From Siderastrea siderea (lineage: Eukaryota; Cnidaria; Anthozoa; Scleractinia; Rhizangiidae), in NCBI GenBank assembly GCA_964030785.1, contig OZ034968.1, positions 75,713,927 to 75,777,926 of the forward strand: DNA of 64,000 bases. The letters are read 5' to 3'. How positions within the stretch are numbered: position 1 is the first letter of the stretch; each line of letters opens with the position of its first letter. Position numbers and translations under genes: made by a program. Shown piece by piece: positions 25,868 through 35,309 of this stretch. A model generated the notes under the pieces. It made no database searches. It saw only the letters and a list, made by a program, of their open reading frames with translations, and was not told the DNA's origin.

Positions 25868-27070
25868 TTAAGACATGAAATCAAACAATAAATCCACCCC
25901 CTCGTCGGATGACATGTCATGAACGAGGTCTTCAGGGGGCAACAATGTCTCCAGATCAAAAGTCTCGACATTGTTCATGACCTGCTGCCAATCCTCGGGT
26001 GACATGTCTTTCATTAACTCCTGCAAATACGAAACATTCTCCCAATCAGGGGAGTCCGCAACTTGCACGCCCCCCGAATCCAAATCAATGAGAGTATGAG
26101 AGTCCGTGGGCGGTCCGTTTGTATCCACAGATTCCTGCGTCACAGGAACGGATTTCAAATAATCCGTCAGGGGGATGGTTAATGTCAAAGGTCCTAAAGC
26201 CTCCACATTCTCCCAATCAGGGGAGTCCGCAACTTGCACGCCCCCCGAATCCAAATCAATGAGAGTATGAGAGTCCGTGGGCGGTCCGTTTGTATCCACA
26301 GATTCCTGCGTCACAGGAACGGATTTCAAATAATCCGTCAGGGGGATGGTTAATGTCAAAGGTCCTAAAGCCTCCATTTTCTCTCGAGTTCTCTTTTTCT
26401 CCACCAGGCGGGCTCGAGTGCTCTTTTTCTCCCGCAGGCGGGCTCGACGACACCTCTCTTTCTCCATCAACACCTCTCGATGGGTCTCCCGATATTGTCG
26501 CTCCTTCTCCAGGAGGTGTTCCAGATTCTTTTCCCGGTAGCGTTTTTGGGCTTCCACCAGCTGGGCTCGATTCCTTTCTCGGTAGCGCCTTTGCTTCTCC
26601 AGCAGCATGGCTCGATTCCTTTCCCGGTAACGCCTATTACACTCAGCCACGCGCTCTGGATACCTTGCCTTGTAGCTCTGGCGGGCCGTCAACAGCTGTT
26701 TACGACGTTTGTCCCGGTAACACTGGGTGGACACCATCACACGGTCTGGATGCCTTTCCCGGTAGAGCCTTTGCATCTCCGTTAGGAACTCTCGATTGTT
26801 TTCTCGGTACTTTTTTTTGGAGGCGGCCACTTTCTCTGGGTGTTCGGTCCGGTACCGTGCACATTTGACCATGTTGCGTGCTCGTTTCGCCCTGAGGACT
26901 GCCCGTTCGTACTCGTCGTCGTCGTCGTCGTCGTGGGGGTCATAGTCGGAGTCATCGTTGTCGTCGTGGGGGTCGGTGTCGTTGGTGGAGTCATCGTCGT
27001 CGTCGTCGCTTTGATGGTAACTGACGGGGGATCTGTGACGGCGAGTGCGGAACGGTCTTACGCGGGACAT
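25868..27070 (-). CDS. Repeat-rich putative regulator with acidic C-terminus
   Basis: A 400-residue protein, unrecognised. An acidic Asp-rich N-terminal part (about 18-55) is followed by about eight imperfect repeats of 20-22 residues with a Y-R-E-R/K-N/H-R-E/A core (about 65-235), each helical and highly charged. Two identical 57-residue repeats follow, coded by 26034-26204 and 26205-26375. The acidic, hydrophobic end (DLETLLPPEDL...VDLLFDFM) resembles a transactivation domain. A nucleic-acid-binding regulator is a guess from layout only. I chose the ATG at 27070 because the frame upstream starts with a GTG and overlaps the next gene. It is transcribed opposite to polB. Confidence 0.65.
   Translation of the reverse strand: MSRVRPFRTRRHRSPVSYHQSDDDDDDSTNDTDPHDDNDDSDYDPHDDDDDDEYERAVLRAKRARNMVKCARYRTEHPEKVAASKKKYRENNREFLTEMQRLYRERHPDRVMVSTQCYRDKRRKQLLTARQSYKARYPERVAECNRRYRERNRAMLLEKQRRYRERNRAQLVEAQKRYREKNLEHLLEKERQYRETHREVLMEKERCRRARLREKKSTRARLVEKKRTREKMEALGPLTLTIPLTDYLKSVPVTQESVDTNGPPTDSHTLIDLDSGGVQVADSPDWENVEALGPLTLTIPLTDYLKSVPVTQESVDTNGPPTDSHTLIDLDSGGVQVADSPDWENVSYLQELMKDMSPEDWQQVMNNVETFDLETLLPPEDLVHDMSSDEGVDLLFDFMS
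26034..26375. repeat. Tandem 171-bp exact duplication inside a coding region
   Basis: Two adjacent copies (26034-26204 and 26205-26375) read as identical by eye. The period is 57 codons, so the frame is kept. Identity implies a very recent duplication or ongoing conversion. Confidence 0.9.
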
Positions 27071-27398
27071 CGGGAGAGGGTGGCGGTGCTCGGGGAGGTG
27101 TGGCTGGCCGCTTAAATTGGTGGTGCCAGTTCGTCCAGCAATAATCCAGCCCCTCGATGTACCAGTCACAGGTCATGTGAGGGTAACAATATGCCTCCAA
27201 ACGAACGGCCTCTTCGGCTCGGCGTTTCTGCGCCTCGACTTTCTCCGGTTCCAGTTCCTTTAACCTTTCGGCAAACTCCGCAAAGCTTTCCTCCTCCTCC
27301 TCCAACTCCCTCTTCACTTTCTCCAAGATCTGTTCAACTTCTAAATCGACTTCAAACTCCTCAAAGGCTTCTAATAGCTTCTCATGGCCAGCGTCCAT
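26991..27398 (-). CDS. Acidic coiled-coil protein with Cys/His/Trp motif
   Basis: A 135-residue protein. Residues 1-65 are a Glu-rich heptad-like coiled coil. YCYPHMTCDWYIEGLDYCWTNWHH (about 69-92) could bind metal. A Pro-rich linker and a final KRRRRR follow. It overlaps the next gene's start by 80 bases in a different frame. The ATG at 27398 lies 32 bases after TATAAAA (minus strand, 27430-27436). A GT-donor-like AGGTGAGT sits just upstream of the ATG, so splicing is possible. Function is unknown; a regulator partner of the downstream gene is plausible. Confidence 0.6.
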   Translation of the reverse strand: MDAGHEKLLEAFEEFEVDLEVEQILEKVKRELEEEEESFAEFAERLKELEPEKVEAQKRRAEEAVRLEAYCYPHMTCDWYIEGLDYCWTNWHHQFKRPATPPRAPPPSPDVPRKTVPHSPSQIPRQLPSKRRRRR

Positions 27399-27636
27399 TT
27401 TGAGATGACTCACCTCGAGGGTCGATCTGTTTTATAGTCTCTCATTCGTTCCCGTCATGCACCCTGGACCCTAACTAGAGAGGGGGGAGGGGGGTCCCCC
27501 CACCTCGTCCCACCCCTCCCTAGGGCACCCCCGCTCAGGGGGGCACCCTGTTTAGTGATTGGCTGCTTCCCCTCCCACGTGACCTTTTGGTTCTCTATAA
27601 AAACAGAGCCCCGATCTCCAGTCAGTTCATCTGATC
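27399..27636. promoter_or_regulatory. Divergent promoter of polB and the regulator genes
   Basis: TATAAAAA at 27596-27603 lies 33 bases before the polB ATG. On the other strand TATAAAA at 27430-27436 serves the acidic protein. Between them is a G/C-rich stretch (27478-27550), then a CACGTG-containing sequence at about 27576, echoing the CACGTG of the terminal repeats. Confidence 0.7.
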
Positions 27637-30600
27637 ATGTCCTCTCGCCAAGATGAGGAGGAAGCAGGGCCTAGTGGCCTCGCTAGAAGCGAGGTCCTGG
27701 CCCTGCTTGGCCTCGAGATGTCCAATTCAGAGCCAGAAGACGAGACAACAACAACAACAACTTCCTGTGTGGGGCCTATGTTATGCCATGAAGAGATGGC
27801 GGACAGTGATGAGCTTTGTGAAGAGGCCTTGGATCGCTTCGAACGCCAACGTGCGTTTCAAACCCATCTTCTTCAACAAACTGGGGGAGGTTTGGATGCC
27901 AATACGGAGGGTGTCTTTGACTTTGAACTCCAACCCTATGTCGATCGTTTGAGCAACCGTCTGGGAGTACGTGAACGTCATTTCAACACCCGGTTACGCC
28001 AAAGGGGGAATTTCATTCCCAATCAGAGCATGACTGGAGCTCTAGAAGAGGGGTTACGTCGCGCGGTGAATCAAGTGTTGACCACCACCACACCACCCCT
28101 CCACGATCAAGATCGCCTGTACTTTACCATCGCCTCCAACAGACTCCATAATAATTTTCAGGGCTGGGGATTACGTGCAGGAGAATGGCGCCAAGGCGGC
28201 GACCGTGTCGAGGCTTTATTCCAACGTTTAGCCCAAGCCCTCAACAGCAATGAACAATTTGAAATGGACGACTCCTTTCAAGTCTCCATTACTCAAGTCC
28301 ATCATGCCCCTCAAGGAACCGGCAGCCGACGCCAGAACAAACCCGGACACCAGCCTCTACGAAATTTAATACCCAAGAAACGTTCCATTATCCAGATCCA
28401 AAACAAGGATGATCTCTGTTGTGCCAGAGCCCTCGTCACCGCCAAAGCCAGAGTGGACCAGCACTCGAAATACAACAGCATCCGCCAAGGAAGACCCCTC
28501 CAAAAAGAAATGGCTCTCTTGCTCCATCACGAGGCCAACGTACCCTTCGGCCCTTGTGGCTACGAGGCCTTGACCCAATTCAGTACCGCTCCTTCCCTGA
28601 CCGGTTACCAGATCCTGTTGGTGGATGCCGACCGTTCTTTTCACATCACCACCTTTGGTCCCCTTCAAGACAAACAATTGATCCTGTTGCACGAGAAAGG
28701 CCATTATGATGTCATTACCAAGTTGCCAGCCTTTTTCGGGGTCGGTTATGTCTGTGCCCATTGTTGGAAACCCTATAACGAGGAGGGAAAGCATCGATGC
28801 AACAACAAACGTCATTGCAGGGCCTGTTGCCAAAAAGAGTGCCCTGATTTCCTGGAGGCGTACCCTCGAGGCCAGAAAGCCACGCAACGTTGTCAACAAT
28901 GTCATCGGGACTTTTTTGGAGACACCTGTTTCCAAATGCATCTGGTCAAGGACCACGCCGGCAAACCCGTGACCAACCTAGACTCCTCCGTCTGCTTTCG
29001 TCGCCGTCGCTGTGCTCAATGCCTCCTCCTCCTTCCTGCTCGCCACATGGACAACCATCAATGTGGCTACATGGATTGCCCCTGTTGTCATGAGTACGTG
29101 GACGGTGCCACTCATCGTTGTTTTATTCAAATAGCCACTCAAGACAAGAAAAGAAAGAGGAAACGACAACGAGGGCCTCGCGCCAAACGTAGGGTGGATG
29201 CCACACCCGAGGAGGAGGAGGAAGACAGCCTACCACCCCTTCATGTCTTCTTTGATATTGAAGCCATGCAACCCCAAGAACAACACATCGCGAATCTCGT
29301 CGTGGCCGAAACCGAAGACGACGACCAACCCGTGTGTTTCCATGGCAACCATTGCGTCCGAGATTTCCTGGAATGGTTGGATACCTTGACCCTCCACGAT
29401 ACCCGCCAAGTTAATGTGTTGGCCCATAACTTCCAAGGGTACGATGGTTACTTTATCATTCATCAATATTATGGCGACAATAGGATCGTCGAGCAGCTCC
29501 GGAACGGGTGTAAACTCTTGCAAGTGCAACACGATCGTATCCGCTTCATCGACTCTTTGAGTTTCTTCCAGATGCCTCTGTCCGCGTTTCCCAAAACCTT
29601 TGGATTGACAGAACTCCGCAAAGGGTACTTCCCCCACAAGTTCAATCATCCAGATCATCAAAACTACGTAGGCCCCTTCCCGGCCCTTGATTACTACATG
29701 CCTGAAACCATGTCCCCCGAAGGCAAGCAAGCCTTGGAAACCTGGCATCAAGACCAACGCGACCAGGTCTTTGACTTCCGCAAAGAACTGGTTAAGTACT
29801 GCCAATCCGATGTACGTCTCTTGAAAGAAGGTTGTTTGACATTCAAACGGTTGTTTGAAACGCTCACGGGCTTTAACCCCTTCGACCACATCACCATTGC
29901 CTCTGCTTGTAACCGCGATCTACGCATGAATCGCATGATCCCCAACAGTATTGCCAGTGAACCCGTCCGAGGATGGCGCAATCGCATCAACTACTCCAAA
30001 GTGGCCCTGGAATGGTTAACCTGGTGTGCCCAACAACAAAACACCATTCAACATGCCCGTAATGCCGGCGAGTATTGCATCCCTGGCACTAACTTCCATG
30101 TCGATGGTTTCGATGCCAGTACCAACACCATCTACGAATTTCACGGGTGTTTCTGGCACGGATGTCCTCGCTGTTTCCCCATTCGTCACGAAAGCCATCT
30201 ACGTCACTATGATCGAACCATGCAAGATGTCTACGAGACCACCCAGCAAAGGATACGACAATTTAGAGAGCAAGGCTTCACTGTCGTGGAAATGTGGGAA
30301 TGTGATTGGTCCCGTCTCAAAGACACCTCCTTGGACATCCAAACATACCTGGGGACCCTTGACTTCACAGAACCCTTGAATCCCCGTGACGCTTTCTGCG
30401 GGGGTCGTACCAATGCCGTCAAACTGTACCATCACGTGACACCCCATCAACAAATACATTACATCGATGTCACCTCCTTGTACCCCTGGGTGAACAAGAC
30501 CTGTGTCTACCCCAAAGGCCATCCTCGTTTCATCTTCAATCCGGGACACACCGACATCCGTCAATACTTTGGCCTCGTCAAATGCCAAGTCCTGCCGCCA

Positions 30601-31755
30601 CGTCATCTCTACCATCCTGTCCTGCCTTACCGTCATGCCTCCAAACTCCTTTTTCCTCTCTGTGCTGCCTGTGTGGAACAAGAGATGGTCAAACGACCCT
30701 TAGACAGATGCGCAGAATGTGTGCACACCGACGAACAGCGAGCCCTGACGGGAACATGGTGTACCCCCGAATTATCTAAAGCGGTGGACTTGGGGTACGA
30801 CATCCTGTACATCTATGAGGTCTGGCATTTTGACGAGACGTGTGAAGGACTCTTTAAGGACTACGTAAACACCTGGTTAAAAATTAAGCAAGAAGCCAGC
30901 GGGTGGCCATCCTGGGTCGGTGACGACGAAACCAAACGTCAGCAATACCTTCGAGAGTACTTCGAGCATGAAGGCATCCAATTGGAGTACGAGAAAATCG
31001 AACACAACCCGGGGCTGCGTACCCTCGCTAAAATGATGCTCAATTCCATGTGGGGCAAGTTTGGACAACGACTCAACAAAACCCAAGTCCAAACCTTTGA
31101 CGACCCTCAAGCCTTCCACCGTTTTCTAGATACCAGTACGTTGGACGTACGTCACGTCTCCGTTATCAATGACCAATTAGTGGAGGTACATTACCAGTAC
31201 CAAGACGAAGACATCCCCGTGTCACCGAACCTCAATATCTTCGTGGCGTGTTTCACTACCTGTTGGGCCCGGCTCCAACTGTATACAGCCCTGGAACAGC
31301 TAGGGGAACGTGTCCTCTACTACGACACGGACTCCGTCATCTATTGGACAGACGAGAATCAACCAACCCCGGTCTTGGGTGATTACCTCGGCGAGTTTAC
31401 GAGTGAATTGGACAAGGAGGATTACATCGTAGAATTTGTCTCAGGGGGCCCCAAGAACTATGGATACCAAACTCACAAGGGCCACGTCGAGTGCAAGGTG
31501 CGAGGGTTCCGCCTTAACAGCGAAGGCAAAACCCAATTGAATTACAACATCATGCGTCAGAATGTCCTGGACGAAATCCAGAAGCCCCTCCTCAAACCCA
31601 GGCAGACCCAGGTCGTCAAATCATATCAAATTGTGCGCGATCCCAAACACTACCAACTGTACACCTTCCCAGAATACAAACGTTACCAATTAGTCTATGA
31701 CAAGAGAGTCGTAGATCCTATCACGTTTCAGACATACCCTTATGGATACCAGTGA
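27637..31755 (+). CDS. polB: Protein-primed family B DNA polymerase
   Basis: A 1372-residue protein that replicates the element. A long N-terminal part ends in a Cys/His-rich zinc-binding region (about 374-500). The 3'-5' exonuclease has D540/E542 (FFDIEAM), D603 (NFQGYDGYF) and D725 (YCQSDVRLL). A Vsr-like PD-(D/E)xK nuclease domain lies between exonuclease and polymerase (about 820-890; VDGF...YEFHGCFWHGCPRC). Polymerase motifs are A (D944, DVTSLYP), B (N1136, MMLNSMWGKFG) and C (YYDTDS, D1230/D1232). The length suits Polinton PolB. The frame is uninterrupted. Start: the ATG 33 bases after the TATA box; the acidic, Thr-rich leader (1-60) could hold the terminal-protein residue, but this is not shown. 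Confidence 0.96.
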   Translation: MSSRQDEEEAGPSGLARSEVLALLGLEMSNSEPEDETTTTTTSCVGPMLCHEEMADSDELCEEALDRFERQRAFQTHLLQQTGGGLDANTEGVFDFELQPYVDRLSNRLGVRERHFNTRLRQRGNFIPNQSMTGALEEGLRRAVNQVLTTTTPPLHDQDRLYFTIASNRLHNNFQGWGLRAGEWRQGGDRVEALFQRLAQALNSNEQFEMDDSFQVSITQVHHAPQGTGSRRQNKPGHQPLRNLIPKKRSIIQIQNKDDLCCARALVTAKARVDQHSKYNSIRQGRPLQKEMALLLHHEANVPFGPCGYEALTQFSTAPSLTGYQILLVDADRSFHITTFGPLQDKQLILLHEKGHYDVITKLPAFFGVGYVCAHCWKPYNEEGKHRCNNKRHCRACCQKECPDFLEAYPRGQKATQRCQQCHRDFFGDTCFQMHLVKDHAGKPVTNLDSSVCFRRRRCAQCLLLLPARHMDNHQCGYMDCPCCHEYVDGATHRCFIQIATQDKKRKRKRQRGPRAKRRVDATPEEEEEDSLPPLHVFFDIEAMQPQEQHIANLVVAETEDDDQPVCFHGNHCVRDFLEWLDTLTLHDTRQVNVLAHNFQGYDGYFIIHQYYGDNRIVEQLRNGCKLLQVQHDRIRFIDSLSFFQMPLSAFPKTFGLTELRKGYFPHKFNHPDHQNYVGPFPALDYYMPETMSPEGKQALETWHQDQRDQVFDFRKELVKYCQSDVRLLKEGCLTFKRLFETLTGFNPFDHITIASACNRDLRMNRMIPNSIASEPVRGWRNRINYSKVALEWLTWCAQQQNTIQHARNAGEYCIPGTNFHVDGFDASTNTIYEFHGCFWHGCPRCFPIRHESHLRHYDRTMQDVYETTQQRIRQFREQGFTVVEMWECDWSRLKDTSLDIQTYLGTLDFTEPLNPRDAFCGGRTNAVKLYHHVTPHQQIHYIDVTSLYPWVNKTCVYPKGHPRFIFNPGHTDIRQYFGLVKCQVLPPRHLYHPVLPYRHASKLLFPLCAACVEQEMVKRPLDRCAECVHTDEQRALTGTWCTPELSKAVDLGYDILYIYEVWHFDETCEGLFKDYVNTWLKIKQEASGWPSWVGDDETKRQQYLREYFEHEGIQLEYEKIEHNPGLRTLAKMMLNSMWGKFGQRLNKTQVQTFDDPQAFHRFLDTSTLDVRHVSVINDQLVEVHYQYQDEDIPVSPNLNIFVACFTTCWARLQLYTALEQLGERVLYYDTDSVIYWTDENQPTPVLGDYLGEFTSELDKEDYIVEFVSGGPKNYGYQTHKGHVECKVRGFRLNSEGKTQLNYNIMRQNVLDEIQKPLLKPRQTQVVKSYQIVRDPKHYQLYTFPEYKRYQLVYDKRVVDPITFQTYPYGYQ

Positions 31756-31960
31756 AAGCCCCAACAAGATCATCGAATGTGAACAGTGTGATCGAGAACA
31801 TTTGGCACCACCACCACCACCCCCATTCTACAGTTCCTTTGCCATACCTTTAATGAGAAATCGTCAACGTCAATTACAACAATGGATCCGTGACAACAAC
31901 CAATGGCGAAGAATAACTCGATGTCAAAAACAATGGTGGGGACCCTCTATTGAACATTAA
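31742..31960 (+). CDS. Small hypothetical protein at the right end
   Basis: A 72-residue frame starting inside the last codons of polB, in a different frame. It has an IECEQCDRE pair of Cys, a run of seven Pro and a Trp/Gln/Arg-rich end. The short length and lack of a known family leave it uncertain; the ATG overlap resembles other coupled genes here. Confidence 0.4.
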   Translation: MDTSESPNKIIECEQCDREHLAPPPPPPFYSSFAIPLMRNRQRQLQQWIRDNNQWRRITRCQKQWWGPSIEH

Positions 31961-32034
31961 CGAATCTGTTAAAAGGAACTGAACACTCACATCAAAGAGG
32001 AACTCAAAGTCATCATGGAACCCTTATTTTTTTT

Positions 32035-32450
32035 TTTCTCACTTGTTGTGAAAAAAGGTTGACAATAAATTATTTTTTTTATTTTCTTGTTTTTTTTAGA
32101 GTCAAGGACCACCCTCGTTCCCCCCATTGGACTTTGGACTTTGAGCCCACGTTTTCTCAGCGGGTTTACTTCCCCTTGAGCCCACGATCGATTTTTCCAA
32201 CTGGTCAGCGGTTTCCCATTCCAAATCACGTGACTTCCGGTTGCATGAGCCCGCGATCCCTTTTTTCCCACTGGTCAGCGGTTTCCCTTTCCAAATCACG
32301 TGACTTCCGGTTGCATGAGCCCGCGATCCCTTTTTTCCCACTGGTCAGCGGTTTCCCCCTCTTAAAAACACGTGACTTCCGGTTCCGGTTATGACGTCAT
32401 CCTTACATCAAAACGAGGCAAAGTGTGCCAAACAGACCTCCATTACTACT
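32035..32450 (-). repeat. Right terminal inverted repeat
   Basis: The outermost 71 bases are the exact reverse complement of 9398-9468. It has three subterminal units with CACGTGACTTC at 32227, 32297 and 32369, one fewer than on the left. The inner end (about 32037-32085) matches the left repeat at about 9935-9985. Confidence 0.92.
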
Positions 32451-32456
32451 GCGGTA
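32451..32456. other. Right 6-bp target-site duplication (GCGGTA)
   Basis: This is the same hexamer as at 9392-9397. The host sequence continues with CAAAATTTTGTGCATATTG, matched in copy B after one hexamer only. Confidence 0.95.
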
Positions 32457-32654
32457 CAAAATTTTGTGCATATTGTCACAGGCACCGGTAACTTTGAGCA
32501 CGTTATTGCAGCATTACAATAAACCTAGACCTGCTCCCTTTTGAAAGCCATTTCTACTGTCTGGATTCTTGGTATGAATTGCCTAGTAAGCTAACTTTAT
32601 ATTCTGGTCATGCACAAGCACATCAAAACACAGGTAACAAAAGCGTAATACATG

Positions 32655-33042
32655 TATGAGAGTTTGTATAGAGCTGAAATTCGATCGAAAATAATCAGCG
32701 GTTTTCCGCCCAAAGTACATTAAAATCAAAACCAAGTTTGAAAACCTTATCTGTTGTGTGTCTACTGTGTTTTTATCGCTTTTCCGAGCTTCTGGAGGCC
32801 GTTTTGGGCGATTTTCTGTTTAACGGTCGATGCGACGGCATGTCACGTACTAAAGAGAGGCTCTCCTGCCGTCGCGTCGACCGTTAAGCATAAAATCGCT
32901 CAAAACAGTCTCCAGAAGCTCGGATAAGCGATAAAAACGCAGCAAACACACAAAAGGTAACGTTTTTCACATTTTAATGTATTTTCGGCGGAAAACCGCC
33001 GATTATTTTCGATCGAATTTCGGCTCCATACAAACTCTCGTA
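32655..33042. mobile_element. Fold-back element with about 185-base arms
   Basis: A near-perfect inverted repeat covers the whole 388 bases. The outer ends are GAGAGTTTGTAT / ATACAAACTCTC, and inner arms include CGACGGCA...TGCCGTCG around a short centre. It lies 200 bases outside the Polinton right end and has no copy B counterpart. It is non-coding. Confidence 0.8.
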
Positions 33043-33154
33043 TTACACTTTGGTTACCTGTGGTCTCGATGCCTTTACCTCAACCCATCGGCATCCGCTA
33101 GTATTGTAATGGGTAAACAAACGGTATCTATAGTGGGTTTGTATTATATAATAC

Positions 33155-33404
33155 CTCCCTCTTTCTTCTTCTTTTGACTCCCAATCGCTCGCTGTAAATC
33201 ACTCTGGTTATCAAACGCAGTTTACAACCTTCGAAACATTTCATCAGGTTGCTGTCGAGTTCCGTGTCGGCCAATATACGACGTAAGTCAGGATCGGTGA
33301 TGTACTCTTGATCTATTTTGCCGAGTTCCAAATCTCCAAATTCCTTTTTTATCTCTATCTCTGCCTCCACAAAATTTGCTGCGTCGACTTTAAGTTCCAC
33401 GTTT
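33155..33404 (-). CDS. Exon-like block 2 of unidentified host gene, copy A
   Basis: A 250-nt open minus-strand block between acceptor CTAATTAG and donor GGAG|GTATTA. The copy B counterpart (52335-52584) has the same length and splice sites and shares peptides such as GKIDQEYI and HFEGCKLRLIT (here CFEGCKLRLIT). The family is not recognised. The Polinton lies between this block and blocks 4-6, that is, within an intron. Confidence 0.55.
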
Positions 33405-33767
33405 CTAATTAGGAAAAAAGACAAAACAAAGTAAAAACATTGGCATTGGTCTCCGTTTATCTAGCTTCCATTCGTGAAGGCCATAATATATCGTCTCTTT
33501 AAACGATGACACACAAGTTCCCGTGCTGTCGTTTTGCTTGGACATTAGTTAAAAAATTGCTTCTATGGGGCTTAGCTCAACTGGTAATTCTTTTCCCTCA
33601 CTTCTAACTGTCTTGAGGTATCGTGACCACAGCAAGGGCCAAAGTAATTACATCAATCCATCTTCTTATGTTCGCTGCTTTGGTTAACTTCTCTCAACTT
33701 TAATAAGGTTAATTTACAGCTATCAACATCTGGTTTCAGGCATTAATTATAGGTGAGGTAAAATAAG

Positions 33768-33860
33768 AGCAGGGATGGCGCAGAGGTTTTTCTCTGGGCA
33801 CTGCGGTTTTCCCCTCTCCTCAAAAACCAACATTTTCAAATTCTAATTCGATTTTGGTGG
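33768..33860 (+). mobile_element. Truncated copy of the SINE at 250
   Basis: It shares the GCAGGGATGGCGCA head and the body segment ending CAAAAACCAACATTTTCAAATTC, but lacks the B-box half of the tRNA region, so it is an internally deleted copy. Confidence 0.7.
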
Positions 33861-34828
33861 TGTCCCCAGTTAACAGTCTGTGCTGAATACCGTTGACACC
33901 TACATAAAATGATTTATTTTATTTCTTTGTTTATTTATTTACATCACTCAAGTTAAAAGCAGAAACAAAAAATATAAAGTGAACATTAAAAAGATCGAAA
34001 AGCTATTCCACTGATCCATTGTCACCTGATTTTGAGGCCACAAATGCCATTTTCTGGCCGCTATATAGGCAATTTGCATTAAAACTGTAACAAACTTCGT
34101 TTCCGACATGAAAGCTAAAATTTCCAGGGGAGAACTTCAAAGATCCATGATTTCAGGCATGTTCACAACAAAAAATTGTCCAACCGGACTACTTCTTTCT
34201 TTTTATCTCTCTTTTTTTGGGAACTTTATAGGCAATGGATCAGACTTGCATTGTGTTTGAAACCCAGACTTTGAGGAAAAGTGGAATTTTTTTCTAACAA
34301 GTGGCAGTCGATTGATGTAACTGTGGTCAGATTTATTCGATCGTCCTCATTGCTCCAAGAGATGTTTTTTTTTACTTCATTAGTTGATTGTACGCCTTAA
34401 TATCTTTCACAGTGATGACGTCACAAATGATACAGAGAGATGTCCCTTCAAGGCCGGTTTTGGCGGGTGTCAGAGCCAGTGATTTAATCAAAAGGTGGAG
34501 ATGGGCTGTCCCAAATGAATGTAATAACTAATGAAGGACTATATTTGACAAACACGTAGTATTACGAGGTTTCTTCCTTATCAGTTCATAGTTCAACAAC
34601 ACTGCAACACATCGAACAAATGATACCCTCACCACAGAAATGAGCGCCGAAATGGTCAGATGAGCAAGCTATACAAGTTTTTTTAATCAGCAGCATTCAT
34701 TTGTTGTCTTTTACTTTCTTTCCACCAAACAATGAAAGATTGTGGTAGATGCAGTTAAATGACGTCATCGTAAAATGGCCTGTCAATCAATAAACGTTTT
34801 TAGAAAACCCAAATCGACCACTTCTTTT

Positions 34829-34868
34829 AACTTCGATATTTAAATTAAAAAATTTAAATATCGAAGTT
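34829..34868. repeat. Perfect 18-bp palindrome arms
   Basis: AACTTCGATATTTAAATT is followed by AAAA and its exact reverse complement. Copy B lacks it. It is a small AT-rich cruciform or mini insertion. Confidence 0.75.
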
Positions 34869-34928
34869 AAGTTTTTGCGAGTCATCCAGTATACTTGAAA
34901 AAATGGAAATAGAAATGAAATCGTATAC

Positions 34929-35309
34929 CTTGCAGCTCCTTTGCTATCCTCATCATGTTCCGGAAGCATTAGATTATCGTCTTTCTTGATGTGCAATTTT
35001 AGGGCATCCAGAAACTTGATTTTCTTGTCCAACGGTAGATACTCTTCCATCCCATCGGCGATGGTTAACTTGTATTTTTTCAATGGCCGCAGCCAAATTG
35101 ACCTCGGTCTCTTTACCATCAGGCCAAACGGTTTGGCTGCTTCGTTGACTCCATGAGGTAGAGAGAAGTATCCCTTTCCAAAAGTTTCCAAAGCAAATTT
35201 TCGAAGCACTTCTTCAGTCATCTGATTAAAAGAACAAACGTGTGCCCACTTCAATAATTCTCCTGTACCTCAAGTTTTCAACGACTATCCAATCCGATTT
35301 TTCCGCCAT
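34929..35309 (-). pseudogene. Exon-like block 1 of unidentified host gene, copy A, frameshifted
   Basis: The minus-strand block begins with ATG at 35309 and ends at a donor AG|GTATAC. Its main part (WAHVCSFNQMTEEVLRKFALETFGKG and onward) matches copy B (53847-54238), but a net 5-nt deletion near 35260 relative to copy B puts the ATG out of frame with it. Copy B has an open frame but GTA where this copy has ATG. Family not recognised. Confidence 0.55.

Larger units (their letters stand above)
9398..32450. mobile_element. Complete Maverick/Polinton (adintovirus-like) element
   Basis: This 23,053-bp element has terminal inverted repeats starting AGTAGTAATGGAGGTCTG at both ends and a perfect 6-bp target duplication. 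It encodes protein-primed PolB, RVE integrase, packaging ATPase, adenain-like protease and double-jelly-roll-type capsid protein, the defining Polinton set. None of these genes shows an internal stop or frameshift, and the terminal repeats agree perfectly over at least their outer 70 bases, so the insertion looks young. Coding density is far above the flanks. Elements of this type with polB plus retroviral integrase in animals are also called adintoviruses. Whether it forms particles cannot be told from sequence. Confidence 0.97.

Noticed and set aside
26290..26868. Plus-strand frame of 192 residues with Pro/Gly-Phe repeats
   Set aside because: It is the antisense shadow of the repeated regulator gene; its periodicity is that of the minus-strand repeats.
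28366..30681. Several minus-strand open frames of 60-219 residues within polB
   Set aside because: They mirror the strongly coding polymerase gene and lack known motifs or start contexts.
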